Source of the DNA: Nitrobacter sp. Nb-311A
GTDB lineage: Bacteria; Pseudomonadota; Alphaproteobacteria; Rhizobiales; Xanthobacteraceae
Direction of reading: 5' to 3'
Assembly: GCF_000152905.1 (NCBI RefSeq)
Contig: NZ_AAMY01000002.1
Location: 186,001-250,000 of the forward strand
DNA length: 64,000 nucleotides
This document shows, one piece after another, positions 38,614-47,839 of this stretch. The notes below the pieces were generated by a model. It ran no database searches. It saw nothing but the letters and a program-made list of their open reading frames with translations, and was not told where the DNA came from. The position numbers and the translations under genes were made by a program. Numbering within the stretch: position 1 is the first letter of the stretch; each line of letters opens with the position of its first letter.

Positions 38614-39915
38614 ATGACGCATTTCTCTCCCCGCGAAATCGTTTCCGAACTCGACCGTTTCATTGTCGGCCAGACTGACGCCAAGCGAGCCGTTTCCATC
38701 GCATTGCGCAATCGCTGGCGGCGCCAGCAATTGACCGGATCGCTGCGCGAGGAAGTGCTGCCGAAGAACATCCTGATGATCGGACCGACCGGCGTCGGCA
38801 AGACGGAGATCGCGCGACGGCTGGCGAAGCTTGCCAACGCACCCTTCCTCAAGGTCGAAGCCACAAAGTTCACCGAAGTGGGATACGTCGGACGCGACGT
38901 CGAACAGATCGTTCGTGATCTCGTGGAGGTCGCGATCGGCCAGACCCGCGAGCGCAAGCGTAAGGAGGTTCAGGCACGCGCGCAGCTTGCCGCCGAAGAG
39001 CGCGTTCTGGACGCCCTGGTCGGCGCCAATTCGAGCGCCGCAACGCGCGATTCATTTCGAAAGAGGTTGCGCGCCGGCGAACTCAACGACAAGGAAATCG
39101 AGATCGAAACGCAATCATCCGGCGGCGCACCGATGTTCGAGATTCCCGGCATGCCGGGGGCCCAGGTCGGCGCGATTTCAATCGGCGATATCTTCGGCAA
39201 GATGGGCGGGCGCACCAAGACCCGCCGGCTGACCGTTTCCGACTCCCATGAAATCCTGATCAACGAGGAATCCGACAAGCTGCTCGATAGCGATCAACTC
39301 ACGCTGGAAGCGATCGCCGCGGTTGAAAATGACGGTATCGTGTTTCTCGACGAGATCGACAAGATCTGCGTGCGTGACGGCCGCAGCGGCGGCGACGTCT
39401 CGCGCGAAGGCGTGCAGCGCGATCTGCTGCCGCTGATCGAAGGAACGACGGTCTCGACCAAGCATGGCGCGGTGAAGACCGACCATATTCTGTTCATCGC
39501 GTCAGGCGCGTTTCATATTGCCAAGCCTTCCGATTTGCTCCCCGAATTGCAGGGCCGGCTGCCGATCCGGGTCGAACTGGACGCCCTGACGCGGAATGAC
39601 ATGCGGCGCATTTTGACCGAGCCAGAGGCCTCGCTCATCAAACAGTACATCGCATTGATGCACACCGAAGGGGTCACGCTCGACATCACCGATGATGCCG
39701 TCGACGCGCTCGCGGATATCGCGGTCGCGGTGAATTCGACGGTGGAGAACATCGGCGCGAGGCGATTGCAGACCGTCATGGAGCGAGTGCTCGACGACAT
39801 CTCGTTCACGGCCCCAGACCGCAAGGGCGAGACGGTCCGCATCGACTCCGGATATGTCCAGAAGCACATCGGCGATCTGGCCAAGAATGCCGATCTGAGC
39901 AGGTTCATCCTCTGA
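38614..39915 (+). CDS. hslU: HslU ATPase subunit
   Basis: AAA+ unfoldase feeding substrates to HslV. The 433-residue protein has Glu-Leu-Asp-Arg-Phe-Ile-Val-Gly-Gln near residue 12, a P-loop Gly-Pro-Thr-Gly-Val-Gly-Lys-Thr near 58, the Gly-Tyr-Val-Gly-Arg-Asp-Val pore loop near 90, the I domain (about 110-230), Walker B Ile-Val-Phe-Leu-Asp-Glu-Ile-Asp near 245, and the C-terminal Asp-Leu-Ser-Arg-Phe-Ile-Leu that docks into HslV. Normal length. Confidence 0.98.
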   Translation: MTHFSPREIVSELDRFIVGQTDAKRAVSIALRNRWRRQQLTGSLREEVLPKNILMIGPTGVGKTEIARRLAKLANAPFLKVEATKFTEVGYVGRDVEQIVRDLVEVAIGQTRERKRKEVQARAQLAAEERVLDALVGANSSAATRDSFRKRLRAGELNDKEIEIETQSSGGAPMFEIPGMPGAQVGAISIGDIFGKMGGRTKTRRLTVSDSHEILINEESDKLLDSDQLTLEAIAAVENDGIVFLDEIDKICVRDGRSGGDVSREGVQRDLLPLIEGTTVSTKHGAVKTDHILFIASGAFHIAKPSDLLPELQGRLPIRVELDALTRNDMRRILTEPEASLIKQYIALMHTEGVTLDITDDAVDALADIAVAVNSTVENIGARRLQTVMERVLDDISFTAPDRKGETVRIDSGYVQKHIGDLAKNADLSRFIL

Positions 39916-39959
39916 AGGCTGATCCCGGTCGCGTTAAATCAGACCAGCGCTTTTTGATC

Positions 39960-40010
39960 GAGCATGATCTCGTTTTTCGAGAACCGGTTCACGTTCGGGG
40001 ATCACACTCT
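39960..40010. repeat. partly decayed 49-bp palindrome at the Smr gene end
   Basis: Left end GAGCATGATC is intact, followed by TCGTTTTTCGAGAACCGGTT; the right end GGATCACACTCT is mutated. It overlaps the last codons of the Smr gene on the opposite strand. Confidence 0.55.
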
Positions 40011-40583
40011 GACCCTGCGTCGCAGGCGCACGTAAAGCGCGCCCTCGCCGCCATGACCGGAATGCGCCTCGTCGAAACCGACGACCAGCGATCGAAACTC
40101 CTGGAGGCCAAGCCATTGCGGGACCTGCCGGCGCAATACGCCCCGCTCGGCGTCCTGCCCGCTCGCGCCGCGGCCCTTGCCGGTAATGACAAGCACGAAA
40201 GTGAAGCCGTCGCCCGACGCGTTTTGCAAGAATCGCAGAAGAGCCCGATAGGCCCGCGCCTGCGTCATGCCATGCAGGTCGATCCGGGCATCGATGTCTT
40301 TCAGCCCCCGGGACAATCGCGATCGCTCGCGTCGGGTGAGCGCCGACGGCTGCGGGCTATTATGTTTGGCCGCTCTTCCGATTGAGTCCGATTCGGACCA
40401 CGTCGCAGACTTCGCAATCCTGGCGGGTTTCCCCTCAAGCCGAGGTTGGACTGGATCGGGCCGAGGTCGTTTGCGCAATGGCTTGGCTTGCGCTGCAACG
40501 CTTTCCCACAATCGACGCTCCTCGTCCGTAAGGGCGCGCGTTCGGCGCGGCCGAACGGATGCGTCGGGCGACACGCGTTTCAT
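40002..40583 (-). CDS. Smr-domain protein (MutS2-type nuclease domain)
   Basis: 193 residues: a basic low-complexity N-terminal half, then a C-terminal Smr domain with Ile-Asp-Leu-His-Gly-Met-Thr near residue 102 (the LDxHG-type motif) and Ile-Thr-Gly-Lys-Gly-Arg-Gly-Ala near 135 (the GxGxxG motif). Smr domains are endonucleases acting on branched DNA or stalled mRNA; the substrate here is unknown. The start overlaps the mltA stop as ATGA, so it is the third gene of a Tim44-like/mltA/smr operon. The last residues are Arg-rich and overlap a decayed repeat. Confidence 0.9.
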   Translation of the reverse strand: MKRVSPDASVRPRRTRALTDEERRLWESVAAQAKPLRKRPRPDPVQPRLEGKPARIAKSATWSESDSIGRAAKHNSPQPSALTRRERSRLSRGLKDIDARIDLHGMTQARAYRALLRFLQNASGDGFTFVLVITGKGRGASGQDAERGVLRRQVPQWLGLQEFRSLVVGFDEAHSGHGGEGALYVRLRRRVRV

Positions 40584-42088
40584 CGCGCCCGGCGATGCCA
40601 GCGGCGGCGATAATGGGTGCGATGCCGCGGCTTGTGAGCGGATCCAACCTCGGACCGTTCCGGCGGCAACGGGGTGATTTCCGATGACGCCGCTTTCGCC
40701 GCCGGCACGGAAGCAGCCCCGGTCTGCTCATCCGCAGGAAGGGAAGAGGGCGCGGAGGCTTGCGGGGCATTGGCGGGCTTCCGGTCGTTGGGCGGAAACA
40801 GCCTTGCGATTTTTGCCGAGGGCCGTGTTTCCGGAAGCGGCATGGTTTTGGCGCGAGCTATCGGATCAAGGCTGTTCGGGACGAGCATGACGAAGTGCAT
40901 ATTGTGCCGAAGACGGCCCGACACGCGTCCGGCCTCCGAGCCTGCGCCAAGGTAAAGGTCCGCACGGGCAGGGCCGACAATGGCAGAGCCCGTATCCTGC
41001 GCAATCATCAGCCGATGAAACGGTGTTTTCGCCTGTTCGGATTGGATCGGCAACTCGCCTTCGATGAAGAAGGGCGTGCCATAGACATGCAGCGTTTTAT
41101 CGACCGCAATCGACCTACCCGGCGTCAAAGGCAGACCCTGCGCTCCGATCGCCTCGTCATTGTCCGAGAGCTTCACCTCGCGAAAAAAAACGTAAGAGCG
41201 GTTCTGCCGGCGCAATTCCCTGGCGCCATCGGGATTGTCGGTCATCCACTGCCTGATGCGTTGCATCGACATCTGCTCTTTCGGGATGATGTTGCGTTCG
41301 ATCAGGATCCGACCGACCGCAGTGTACGGATATCCGTTATAGGAATCATAATTGATGCGTATGGTCGAGCCGTCTTCGAGACGAACCCGCGCTGAGCCCT
41401 GGATTTGCGTGAAGAGCAGATCGGTCTGACTCTTGAGCCAGCAGATTTCGAGGCCGCGGCCTGCGATCGCGCCATCCTCGATTTCGGCGCGATCGTAATA
41501 GGGAACCAGCTTTCGGCGACCGATTTTGCGATACACCGGCCCGTTGTTGGGCAGGCTTGGCGCGCTTTGCGAGAATCCCCGGACGAAAAGGTTCGAGGGG
41601 CGCCGATAGACCGGAACGGTATAGACATCCGTCCTGGTGCGCGACCCGTCGATAATGGGCTCGTAATAGCCCGTGACGAAGCCATCCGTTTCGCCGAGAC
41701 GCGAAATGCGCACCGCCCGGAAACGGTTTTCGAAGAACGCTTTCGCTTTGGCATCGTCCGAGATGTTCGCCGCTTTCGCGGCGCGGCACGGCTCCCGCAA
41801 CGATACGCCGAGCGCCTTCCGACTGACGGCCGATCGACGCCGGCCGGTTACCGCGCGGCAACTGGCGCGAAAAGCCTTGAATGCGTCAAGATGATTGTCG
41901 TTGTTCCAGCCAGCAATATCAGCCCACACAACCGGGGAGTATTGGCCGCCGGAGATTTCGAGCGGTGCAGCCGAACGATGACGGCTATCGTGAGCCCGGA
42001 CAGCGGCAGGCCCCATCACGGCGGCGATGCACAGCCCGACCGCGCACCTTCTTAACCAATAAAGGTCAGCCGGCGCTTCCGGTGCCAA
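40580..42088 (-). CDS. mltA: membrane-bound lytic murein transglycosylase A
   Basis: Cleaves peptidoglycan glycan strands, forming 1,6-anhydro ends. About 502 residues from a TTG at 42088 that follows CTGGAAATTGG; an ATG at 42142 inside the preceding gene is the alternative. The N-terminus is a signal peptide (Leu-Arg-Arg-Cys-Ala-Val-Gly-Leu-Cys ... Ala-Val-Arg-Ala). The MltA barrel shows Gly-Tyr-Tyr-Glu-Pro near residue 145, and the 3D domain has Leu-Met-Ile-Ala-Gln-Asp-Thr-Gly-Ser-Ala-Ile with the catalytic Asp near 340. No clear lipobox follows the signal. The long Pro/Ala-rich C-terminus is probably disordered. Confidence 0.92.
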   Translation of the reverse strand: MAPEAPADLYWLRRCAVGLCIAAVMGPAAVRAHDSRHRSAAPLEISGGQYSPVVWADIAGWNNDNHLDAFKAFRASCRAVTGRRRSAVSRKALGVSLREPCRAAKAANISDDAKAKAFFENRFRAVRISRLGETDGFVTGYYEPIIDGSRTRTDVYTVPVYRRPSNLFVRGFSQSAPSLPNNGPVYRKIGRRKLVPYYDRAEIEDGAIAGRGLEICWLKSQTDLLFTQIQGSARVRLEDGSTIRINYDSYNGYPYTAVGRILIERNIIPKEQMSMQRIRQWMTDNPDGARELRRQNRSYVFFREVKLSDNDEAIGAQGLPLTPGRSIAVDKTLHVYGTPFFIEGELPIQSEQAKTPFHRLMIAQDTGSAIVGPARADLYLGAGSEAGRVSGRLRHNMHFVMLVPNSLDPIARAKTMPLPETRPSAKIARLFPPNDRKPANAPQASAPSSLPADEQTGAASVPAAKAASSEITPLPPERSEVGSAHKPRHRTHYRRRWHRRAR

Positions 42089-42770
42089 CCAATTTCCAGT
42101 TCGGATCGCGCGAAGAGATCTCGCGGGCAAAGGTCCAAACATCGGTAATATCGGAAATCCTCTCGGGGTTTCCGTCGACGATCGCTCCGGTCTTGTCGCG
42201 GGTGACGGAAATCATCTGTGAAATGAAGCGAACCGTCAGTTGCTCGGCCCCGTCCCGCAGTTCCGCGCCGATCAACTCAACCTTATCTATTGATACAAAT
42301 CGCGTTTCAGTTTTCTGCTCAAGTCTCTCTCTGTCCTTGATAGCCGCATCGAAGCTTTCATAGACATCCGACGACAGCAGATCCTTCAAAGTCCTGCGAT
42401 CCCCATTGGCGAATGCCAGTACGATCATCTCATAGGCGCTCCGTGCGCCACTAAGGAAATGTCCAGGATCAAAGGAGGAATCCTGAGCCGCGATGGCGTC
42501 GAGCCCCAAAGCGAGAGCCGTGCCCGGTTCCGTCAGATCTTTCCAGCGATCCGCGGACGGCCCCACATCGGCCGTGGGCGTCGCGGAGGACTGATTGATC
42601 ACGGTTCCCGGCACCGGGACGACATTCTTGTCCTGGGCGCCGCGCAGGATTTCCCGCGTCGCACCGTCGTAGGGCGGACGCTCACTTCCCGTCCGCTGTC
42701 CGAGAACACTGCGCAGACGCAGAAAAATAAAGACCGCCAGCGCCAGGAAAATGATGGTGTAAATATCCAC
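42066..42770 (-). CDS. Tim44-like domain protein
   Basis: 234-residue membrane-associated protein beginning with the single N-terminal helix Ile-Tyr-Thr-Ile-Ile-Phe-Leu-Ala-Leu-Ala-Val and followed by a linker and a C-terminal Tim44-like domain (about residues 85-230), which ends Trp-Thr-Phe-Ala-Arg-Glu ... Asp-Pro-Asn-Trp-Lys-Leu-Val. The GTG at 42770 gives the family N-terminus; the frame is open to 42815. In alphaproteobacteria this protein was proposed to be related to the mitochondrial import factor; its bacterial role is unsettled. It is the first gene of the operon and is divergent from secB. Confidence 0.88.
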   Translation of the reverse strand: MDIYTIIFLALAVFIFLRLRSVLGQRTGSERPPYDGATREILRGAQDKNVVPVPGTVINQSSATPTADVGPSADRWKDLTEPGTALALGLDAIAAQDSSFDPGHFLSGARSAYEMIVLAFANGDRRTLKDLLSSDVYESFDAAIKDRERLEQKTETRFVSIDKVELIGAELRDGAEQLTVRFISQMISVTRDKTGAIVDGNPERISDITDVWTFAREISSRDPNWKLVGTGSAG

Positions 42771-43187
42771 GTCGTCGTCACTTTCTGATCGGTCTAGATC
42801 ACGGCCTGCGAACAAACGTCCGGCTGTGGACGCAGGTTCGCATCGGATGGCCAGATTTATTTAGGGATGAAACGCAGTCCGGCCAAGGGCGCATTTTAGC
42901 ATAACGAGCGGACCAGGGAGGGCCTCCTTTGCCATGTTCGCCAAACATAGCGCGTTTCCTATCAAAGGGGAAAGTCAGATTGCAGGCAGACGGCGCATTC
43001 CCGCACCTGTTTGAGCCTCCAGGCGAGGCCGGCCTGTGGCGGCGGAAGCACGCCCGGATTCGCCGGCGCGCGCGGCATCCTTGTGGACAGCCGCAGGCTT
43101 ATGTTAGCCACTCGCCCCGAGGCGGACCTTCGCCCTTCAGGCAGGCGCATCTTCCGACAAGTCGGCTTGAAGTTTCAGGAGAAAGAT

Positions 43188-43667
43188 ATGACCAACGGCA
43201 ACGGCGCGCCTCCCGAGGCAGCCTCTTCACCCCAGCTGAACGTGCTGGCTCAATACACCAAGGACTTCTCTTTCGAGAATCCCAACGCACCAGCCTCCCT
43301 CGCGCCGCAGCAACAGCCTCCGTCGATCAACGTCCAGATCAATGTCGGCGCCAGCAACGTGGCCGAGCACGACTATGAGGTGGTGCTTAAAGTCGAAGGC
43401 AAGGCTGAACACACCGGCAAGCTGATGTTCAGTTTCGAGCTCGCCTATGCTGGCGTATTTCGCATCGTCAACGTTCCCCAGGAAAATCTTCATCCCCTGG
43501 TTATGATCGAATGTCCGCGACTGTTGTTCCCGTTCGCTCGCGAGATCGTTGCCACGGCCGTCCGCGACGGCGGATTTCCGCCCCTGATGCTCGACCCAAT
43601 CGATTTTGTAAGCCTGTATCGACAGAACATGGAACGTCAGGCCGCAGCGCAACAAAAACCAAGCTAA
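43188..43667 (+). CDS. secB: protein-export chaperone SecB
   Basis: Tetrameric chaperone that keeps preproteins unfolded and delivers them to SecA. The 159-residue protein starts at an ATG eight bases after AGGAG; upstream in-frame sequence to 43011 lacks family features. SecB landmarks are [11 protein letters not shown] near residue 22, Tyr-Ala-Gly-Val-Phe near 92, [10 protein letters not shown] near 112, and [11 protein letters not shown] near 134. It lies between the Tim44-like gene (divergent) and dnaQ (convergent). Confidence 0.97.
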   Translation: MTNGNGAPPEAASSPQLNVLAQYTKDFSFENPNAPASLAPQQQPPSINVQINVGASNVAEHDYEVVLKVEGKAEHTGKLMFSFELAYAGVFRIVNVPQENLHPLVMIECPRLLFPFAREIVATAVRDGGFPPLMLDPIDFVSLYRQNMERQAAAQQKPS

Positions 43668-43712
43668 TGGCCTGATTTCAACGGCGCTGAATCAGACTCT
43701 GGCCTTTTGATC

Positions 43713-43761
43713 GAGCATGATCTTATCCGAAAACCGGTTTCCACTTTTCGGGATCATGCTC
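43713..43761. repeat. 49-bp palindromic intergenic repeat, reversed centre
   Basis: Ends GAGCATGATC / GATCATGCTC; centre reads AAAACCGGTTTCCACTTTTCGG, the reverse complement of the 21867 copy. Lies between the convergent secB and dnaQ. Confidence 0.85.
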
Positions 43762-43847
43762 TAATCAGCGCAGGTGGGATCGTTTCCATTTAGGCTTGGA
43801 TGAATTCAGATACCGGTCTGTTCGACGACCGGTTTCAGCTTTTCGGA

Positions 43848-44540
43848 TTATTGGGCCAGAAATTCCGTCCAGATCGCCTTCTCGCCGAGCGTAGCGACGA
43901 AATTTCGATGCGCAATGCGATCGGCTTCTGTCACGCGCGAGGCCAGCGGCACCGTTCGCTGACGTCTTGGCAGTTCCAAAGTTCCGCCGAGCTGGCGGGA
44001 CGTGGTCTCAGTCAGGATCAATTGCGACTGGCGCGCGCCAATGAGATCGATATAGACTTCCGCAAGCAGTTCGGCGTCCAGCAATGCGCCGTGTTTGGTC
44101 CGACGGCTATTGTCGATGGCGTAGCGCGAGCACAGGTCGTCCAGCCGGTTCGAGACGCCGGGATGTTTCCGGCGCGCTATCAACAACGTATCGACCAACC
44201 GCTCGCGGCCGATCACCTGCCTTTTGAGACGCTCGAGTTCCGCATTGATGAAGCTGATATCGAACGATGCGTTGTGAATGATCAGAGGCGCATCGCCGAT
44301 AAATTCCAGAAACTCATCGACAACCTGCGCAAACAGCGGTTTATCGGCAAGAAATTCACTCGACAGACCATGGACCGCGAACGCCTCCTGCGGCATATCG
44401 CGTTCCGGGTTGATGTAGCAGTGGAACGTTTGCCCCGTCGGCATGCGGTTGAATATCTCAACGCAACCGAGCTCAACCAGACGATCGCCCCGCACGGGAT
44501 CAAGGCCGGTGGTTTCGGTATCGAGAACGATCTCGCGCAT
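43848..44540 (-). CDS. dnaQ: DNA polymerase III epsilon subunit (proofreading exonuclease)
   Basis: 3'-5' exonuclease of the replicase. The 230-residue DEDDh protein has Leu-Asp-Thr-Glu-Thr-Thr-Gly-Leu-Asp at residues 6-14, His-Asn-Ala-Ser-Phe-Asp near 90, and the third motif with Lys-His-Gly-Ala-Leu-Leu-Asp-Ala near 150. Normal length for alphaproteobacteria. It is the last of the leftward ori-proximal set ppsR-maf-coaE-dnaQ; coaE lies about 90 bases upstream. Confidence 0.97.
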   Translation of the reverse strand: MREIVLDTETTGLDPVRGDRLVELGCVEIFNRMPTGQTFHCYINPERDMPQEAFAVHGLSSEFLADKPLFAQVVDEFLEFIGDAPLIIHNASFDISFINAELERLKRQVIGRERLVDTLLIARRKHPGVSNRLDDLCSRYAIDNSRRTKHGALLDAELLAEVYIDLIGARQSQLILTETTSRQLGGTLELPRRQRTVPLASRVTEADRIAHRNFVATLGEKAIWTEFLAQ

Positions 44541-44629
44541 GAACTTCCGTGAAATGTATCGTTTTCCGGCGAACGAACGCCTCTGGAGCCGGCTCTGATT
44601 CCGTCAGGGCGGGAAACGGCTCGATCGAA

Positions 44630-45229
44630 TCAGGACGATCTCTGCGGCATCTTAGCAGCGGCTGCAAGAATTTCCCGGATTTGCGCGCGCACGTGGTCAA
44701 GACCGTGCGAGGTATCCACTACGAAATCCGCCCGCTTGCGCTTTTCGTCATCCGGCAACTGCCGGGCAAGGAGTGCCTGCAGCTTCTCGCGCGTCATGTT
44801 GCCGCGGGCCAGAATACGTTCATGCTGAACATCAGGCGTTGTCGTGACGACGACGACCGCATCGACAGAGCGCTCGCCGCCGGTTTCAAACAGCAGCGGC
44901 ACGTCAACCACCGCTACCGCTGCGCCCGAACGCTCGGCCTGCTCGAGAAACGCTTGACGATAGGCGTACAACATGGGGTGTACGATCTGCTCGAGCCGCT
45001 TCATGGCCGCAGTATCATGCACGACCTTCGCCGACAATTTCTCGCGGTCGACTTTGCCGTCGACAGTTGTTCCGGGAAACGCAGCCTCAATCACGGAAGC
45101 CGCCTCTCCTTCATAGATTGCATGAACGGTCGCGTCCGCATCGTAGACCGGAACCCCCGCTTCCGAAAAAAGTCGGGCGGTGGTCGATTTACCCATTCCG
45201 ATCGAGCCGGTCAGCCCAAGCACCACCAT
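44630..45229 (-). CDS. coaE: dephospho-CoA kinase
   Basis: Last step of coenzyme A synthesis. From the ATG at 45229 the protein has 199 residues; the longer frame to 45397 overlaps maf and is rejected. The P-loop is [12 protein letters not shown] at residues 5-16, with Val-Tyr-Asp-Ala-Asp-Ala near 33 and [10 protein letters not shown] near 115. maf ends only 16 bases upstream, leaving no room for aroE, which I recall between maf and coaE in Caulobacter. Confidence 0.96.
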   Translation of the reverse strand: MVVLGLTGSIGMGKSTTARLFSEAGVPVYDADATVHAIYEGEAASVIEAAFPGTTVDGKVDREKLSAKVVHDTAAMKRLEQIVHPMLYAYRQAFLEQAERSGAAVAVVDVPLLFETGGERSVDAVVVVTTTPDVQHERILARGNMTREKLQALLARQLPDDEKRKRADFVVDTSHGLDHVRAQIREILAAAAKMPQRSS

Positions 45230-45245
45230 ATCCGAACATCCGCTG

Positions 45246-45854
45246 TCATAGCGATAGCAGCCTTTGAGCACGCAAAAAAGCAAGCAGCGGCAACAACGGC
45301 AAGCCCAGAATGGTGAAGTGATCTCCCTCGATCCGGCTGAACAGATGGATGCCAAGGCTTTCGAGTTGATAGGCGCCCACGCTCGCGGTTGCCGCATCGC
45401 CAGCCGCGTCCAGATACGCCTTGATCGTATCCTCGTTCAATTCCCGCATCGTCATGCGCGCGACTGATACATGTTCGAACAGCGGCGTGTCGTCGCGCAT
45501 CACCGAGACGCCGGCGTGCAACGCATGGGTCCGCCCCGAAAGCGCACGTAGATGTGCGACCGCTCGCTCACGGCTTCGCGGCTTGTTGAACAGGCGGCCG
45601 TCGCATTCGAGCGTTTGATCCGCGCCGACGACATAGCGGCCAGGTGAACGCAGCGAAACCTGACGAGCTTTTTCACGGGCCAGCCGGACCGCGACCTCGC
45701 CAGCGGTTGTGAGGCCGGAACTTCGCTGGATCGCCCGCTCATCGATCGCGGCAGGGATTGCCTCGCATGACAGACCGGCATTGGCGAGCAATAGCTGTCG
45801 CACCCGGCTTTGCGACGCCAGTATCAAGGGTCTTGATTCGCGCCATATCGCCAT
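45246..45854 (-). CDS. maf: Maf-family nucleotide pyrophosphatase
   Basis: Hydrolyses canonical and modified nucleoside triphosphates (dTTP/UTP or m7GTP types), a house-cleaning enzyme. The 202-residue protein has [10 protein letters not shown] near residue 9, Ala-Ile-Asp-Glu-Arg near 35, and Val-Gly-Ala-Asp-Gln-Thr-Leu-Glu near 75. The ATG at 45854 is only eight bases after the ppsR stop (at 45862 on the same strand), so the two are co-transcribed. The subtype cannot be decided with confidence. Confidence 0.93.
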   Translation of the reverse strand: MAIWRESRPLILASQSRVRQLLLANAGLSCEAIPAAIDERAIQRSSGLTTAGEVAVRLAREKARQVSLRSPGRYVVGADQTLECDGRLFNKPRSRERAVAHLRALSGRTHALHAGVSVMRDDTPLFEHVSVARMTMRELNEDTIKAYLDAAGDAATASVGAYQLESLGIHLFSRIEGDHFTILGLPLLPLLAFLRAQRLLSL

Positions 45855-45861
45855 TGCCGGC

Positions 45862-46692
45862 CTACTCCGGACGCTGCCGGCGCCTGTCGGCAAACAGTTT
45901 CATGATCGCCGCGGCTGTCTCCTCGATCGACCGGCGCGTCACATCCAATTGAGCCCAGTCGTGTTTCACACTCAGGCGGCGGGCGTAGATCACTTCGTCG
46001 GTAACAGATTGGCGATCGATATAGGCCTCGTTGCCGGGCCCCGCTCCGATGCTCAACAATCGGTTCTGCCGGACCTGAATCAAGCGCTCGGGTGCTGCAT
46101 GAAGACTGACAACCAGAGGATCCTTCAACGATTCCAGTTGACGCGGAATCGCGATACCCGGCACCAGCGGAACGTTCGCAGTGCGGATACCGCGATTGGC
46201 AAGGTAGACCGACGTTGGCGTCTTTGAGGTGCGGGACACACCGACCAGAACGACGTCAGCCTCCTCCAGACCTTCGACATGCTGCCCATCGTCATGCATC
46301 ATCGTGTAGTTCAAGGCGTCGATGCGCTTGAAATAATCCGCGTTCAGGCTGTGCTGGGCACCAACGCGACCCGTGGTGTCAGCGCCGAGATAAGCCTGAA
46401 ACAGCTGCATGACCGGGCCGATAATCGAAAGGCTCGGGCAGTTGATTTCCTGGCACCTGGCCTCGAGCCGGACCGCGAGATCATTTTCAAGCAGTGTGAA
46501 CAGGACTATTCCCGGCGCTTCCCCGATTTCCGCAAGAACGCGGTCGAGCTGCTTCCGGCTGCGAACCAAGGGGTAGACGTGTTCAATAGGCGTGACATCA
46601 GCATATTGGGCAACCACCGCGCGTGAAACGGTGATCAGCGTCTCGCCGGTCGAATCAGACACAAGATGAAGATGAAAGTCGCGGCTGCTCAC
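45862..46692 (-). CDS. ppsR: pyruvate,phosphate dikinase/PEP synthase regulatory protein (DUF299)
   Basis: Bifunctional kinase/phosphorylase that switches PPDK or PEP synthase off and on by phosphorylating a threonine with ADP. The 276-residue protein begins [13 protein letters not shown], with Tyr-Thr-Met-Met-His-Asp-Asp-Gly near 130 and the P-loop-like [11 protein letters not shown] near 152. This is the gene next to the chromosomal origin in Caulobacter and Rickettsia, and here it reads away from the gene-free 46693-47134 region. maf follows directly. Confidence 0.95.
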   Translation of the reverse strand: MSSRDFHLHLVSDSTGETLITVSRAVVAQYADVTPIEHVYPLVRSRKQLDRVLAEIGEAPGIVLFTLLENDLAVRLEARCQEINCPSLSIIGPVMQLFQAYLGADTTGRVGAQHSLNADYFKRIDALNYTMMHDDGQHVEGLEEADVVLVGVSRTSKTPTSVYLANRGIRTANVPLVPGIAIPRQLESLKDPLVVSLHAAPERLIQVRQNRLLSIGAGPGNEAYIDRQSVTDEVIYARRLSVKHDWAQLDVTRRSIEETAAAIMKLFADRRRQRPE

Positions 46693-47134
46693 GGGTGCCT
46701 GCCCTGCATACCCTGTGTATCGGTGTGGAGACCAAGCCGCAATTCCGCCGATCCTGCGACGGCTACGGGATAACCTCGATTTTTCTTCACAGGTCTCCTG
46801 AGGGTAAAAACTCCATCACCCTCGCTCATGATAGTGGGGCTATGTGGACTTGTCTCTTGATAATAACACGCGAATGCAGGGTAAGTATCTGGCTCCGCGA
46901 TGATCTTCTGTTTGGTCCTGAATGACCTGGATTCTCGTGCCACTGTGGGCATTGATGCGGAAAAGAACGGGACGACATTGCATTCGACCTATTCACCGTC
47001 ACTAAAACTCAAACTTAAGAATTCAAAAATTTTCTTTAGCAAAGAGTCGCTTGCAGATATCGCACCTATTCTGGCACCTATCTGCCACGTTGCAGCAGAT
47101 CGTAAGATCGAAATACCCCTGAACGAGATGATCG
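46693..47134. other. candidate chromosomal replication origin (oriC)
   Basis: 442 bases without a convincing gene, flanked by ppsR (leftward) and hemJ-rho (rightward), the same ppsR-oriC side known from Caulobacter and Rickettsia. The stretch 47001-47040 is strongly AT-rich and could unwind. Degenerate DnaA-box-like 9-mers occur at 46724-46732 (TGTGGAGAC), 46783-46791 (TTCTTCACA), 46843-46851 (TGTGGACTT) and 46944-46952 (TGTGGGCAT); none is a perfect TTATCCACA. Genes on both sides read away from it, and parS sites lie 6-8 kb away. Conserved context is the main support. Confidence 0.55.
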
Positions 47135-47557
47135 ATGTACGAGTGGATCAAGGCTTTTCATGTGATTGCGATCATTTCCTGGATGGCGGGAATGCTTTAT
47201 CTGCCGCGGCTGTTTATCTATCACTGCGATGCCGAGATCGGCTCGAAGCAATCCGAAACGTTCAAGATCATGGAGCGAAGGCTGTTCAAGGCCATCATCA
47301 ATCCTGCGATGATGGTGGCCTGGGGACTCGGGCTTTACATGATGTGGGAGCGTCAGTGGTATGCGGTCGGCTGGTTTCAGGGCAAGTTGGTCCTCGTCAT
47401 CCTGATGTCCGCCGTTCACGGCTATTTTGCCCGCCGCGTACGCGATTTCGCCGCCGACCGCAATGTGATGAGTCAAAAATTCTATCGCATTATCAATGAG
47501 GTTGTAACCGCCCTCATGATAGGCATCGTTATTTTGGTCATCGTCAAGCCATCCTAG
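47135..47557 (+). CDS. hemJ: protoporphyrinogen IX oxidase HemJ
   Basis: Inner-membrane heme-pathway enzyme oxidising protoporphyrinogen IX in bacteria without HemG/HemY. The 140-residue protein has four predicted transmembrane helices and the conserved His in Lys-Ala-Phe-His-Val-Ile-Ala-Ile-Ile-Ser-Trp near residue 9, Met-Leu-Tyr-Leu-Pro-Arg-Leu-Phe-Ile-Tyr-His near 20, and Met-Ser-Ala-Val-His-Gly-Tyr near 92. In other alphaproteobacteria hemE and hemH lie between the origin and this gene; here hemJ is the first gene. rho follows on the same strand. Confidence 0.95.
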   Translation: MYEWIKAFHVIAIISWMAGMLYLPRLFIYHCDAEIGSKQSETFKIMERRLFKAIINPAMMVAWGLGLYMMWERQWYAVGWFQGKLVLVILMSAVHGYFARRVRDFAADRNVMSQKFYRIINEVVTALMIGIVILVIVKPS

Positions 47558-47597
47558 GCCAGAGAAACGATCGGCAGGAAGGTCCGCCAGCATCTGC

Positions 47598-47626
47598 TTG
47601 CGCGGAGGCGATCAATTTTCTATATA
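47598..47626 (+). promoter_or_regulatory. candidate sigma-70 promoter of rho
   Basis: TTGCGC (47598-47603), 17-base spacer, TATATA (47621-47626). It leaves a leader of about 205 nt before the rho ATG. Rho typically autoregulates in its leader; the leader here has several C-rich, weakly structured tracts, consistent with but not proof of that. Confidence 0.5.
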
Positions 47627-47839
47627 GGGGCCATCCCACCCTACGCAGGCGGATGTGGTCGCGGTCCGGTTTCTAAATCGAACCGGTCGCCACGTCAGGT
47701 TTGAAGCCTTTCGGTGCCCTTCCTCGCTTGAGGTTTTTCCCGGTACGGGCAGGACTGCGGACTTTCCTTTCGGTGCGTTGTCCGCATCTTCACGAAACCA
47801 CCTGGCCGTCCTCCTCAAGCATTCCACAGGACTCTCCCA

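Noticed and set aside
46689-46952. 87-codon frame on the minus strand upstream of ppsR
   Set aside because: Overlaps the ppsR start, has no ribosome-binding site and no domain; it lies in the oriC candidate.
46900-47499. 199-codon frame across the oriC candidate into hemJ
   Set aside because: Its second half is out of frame inside hemJ and its first half has no recognisable features; treated as non-coding.
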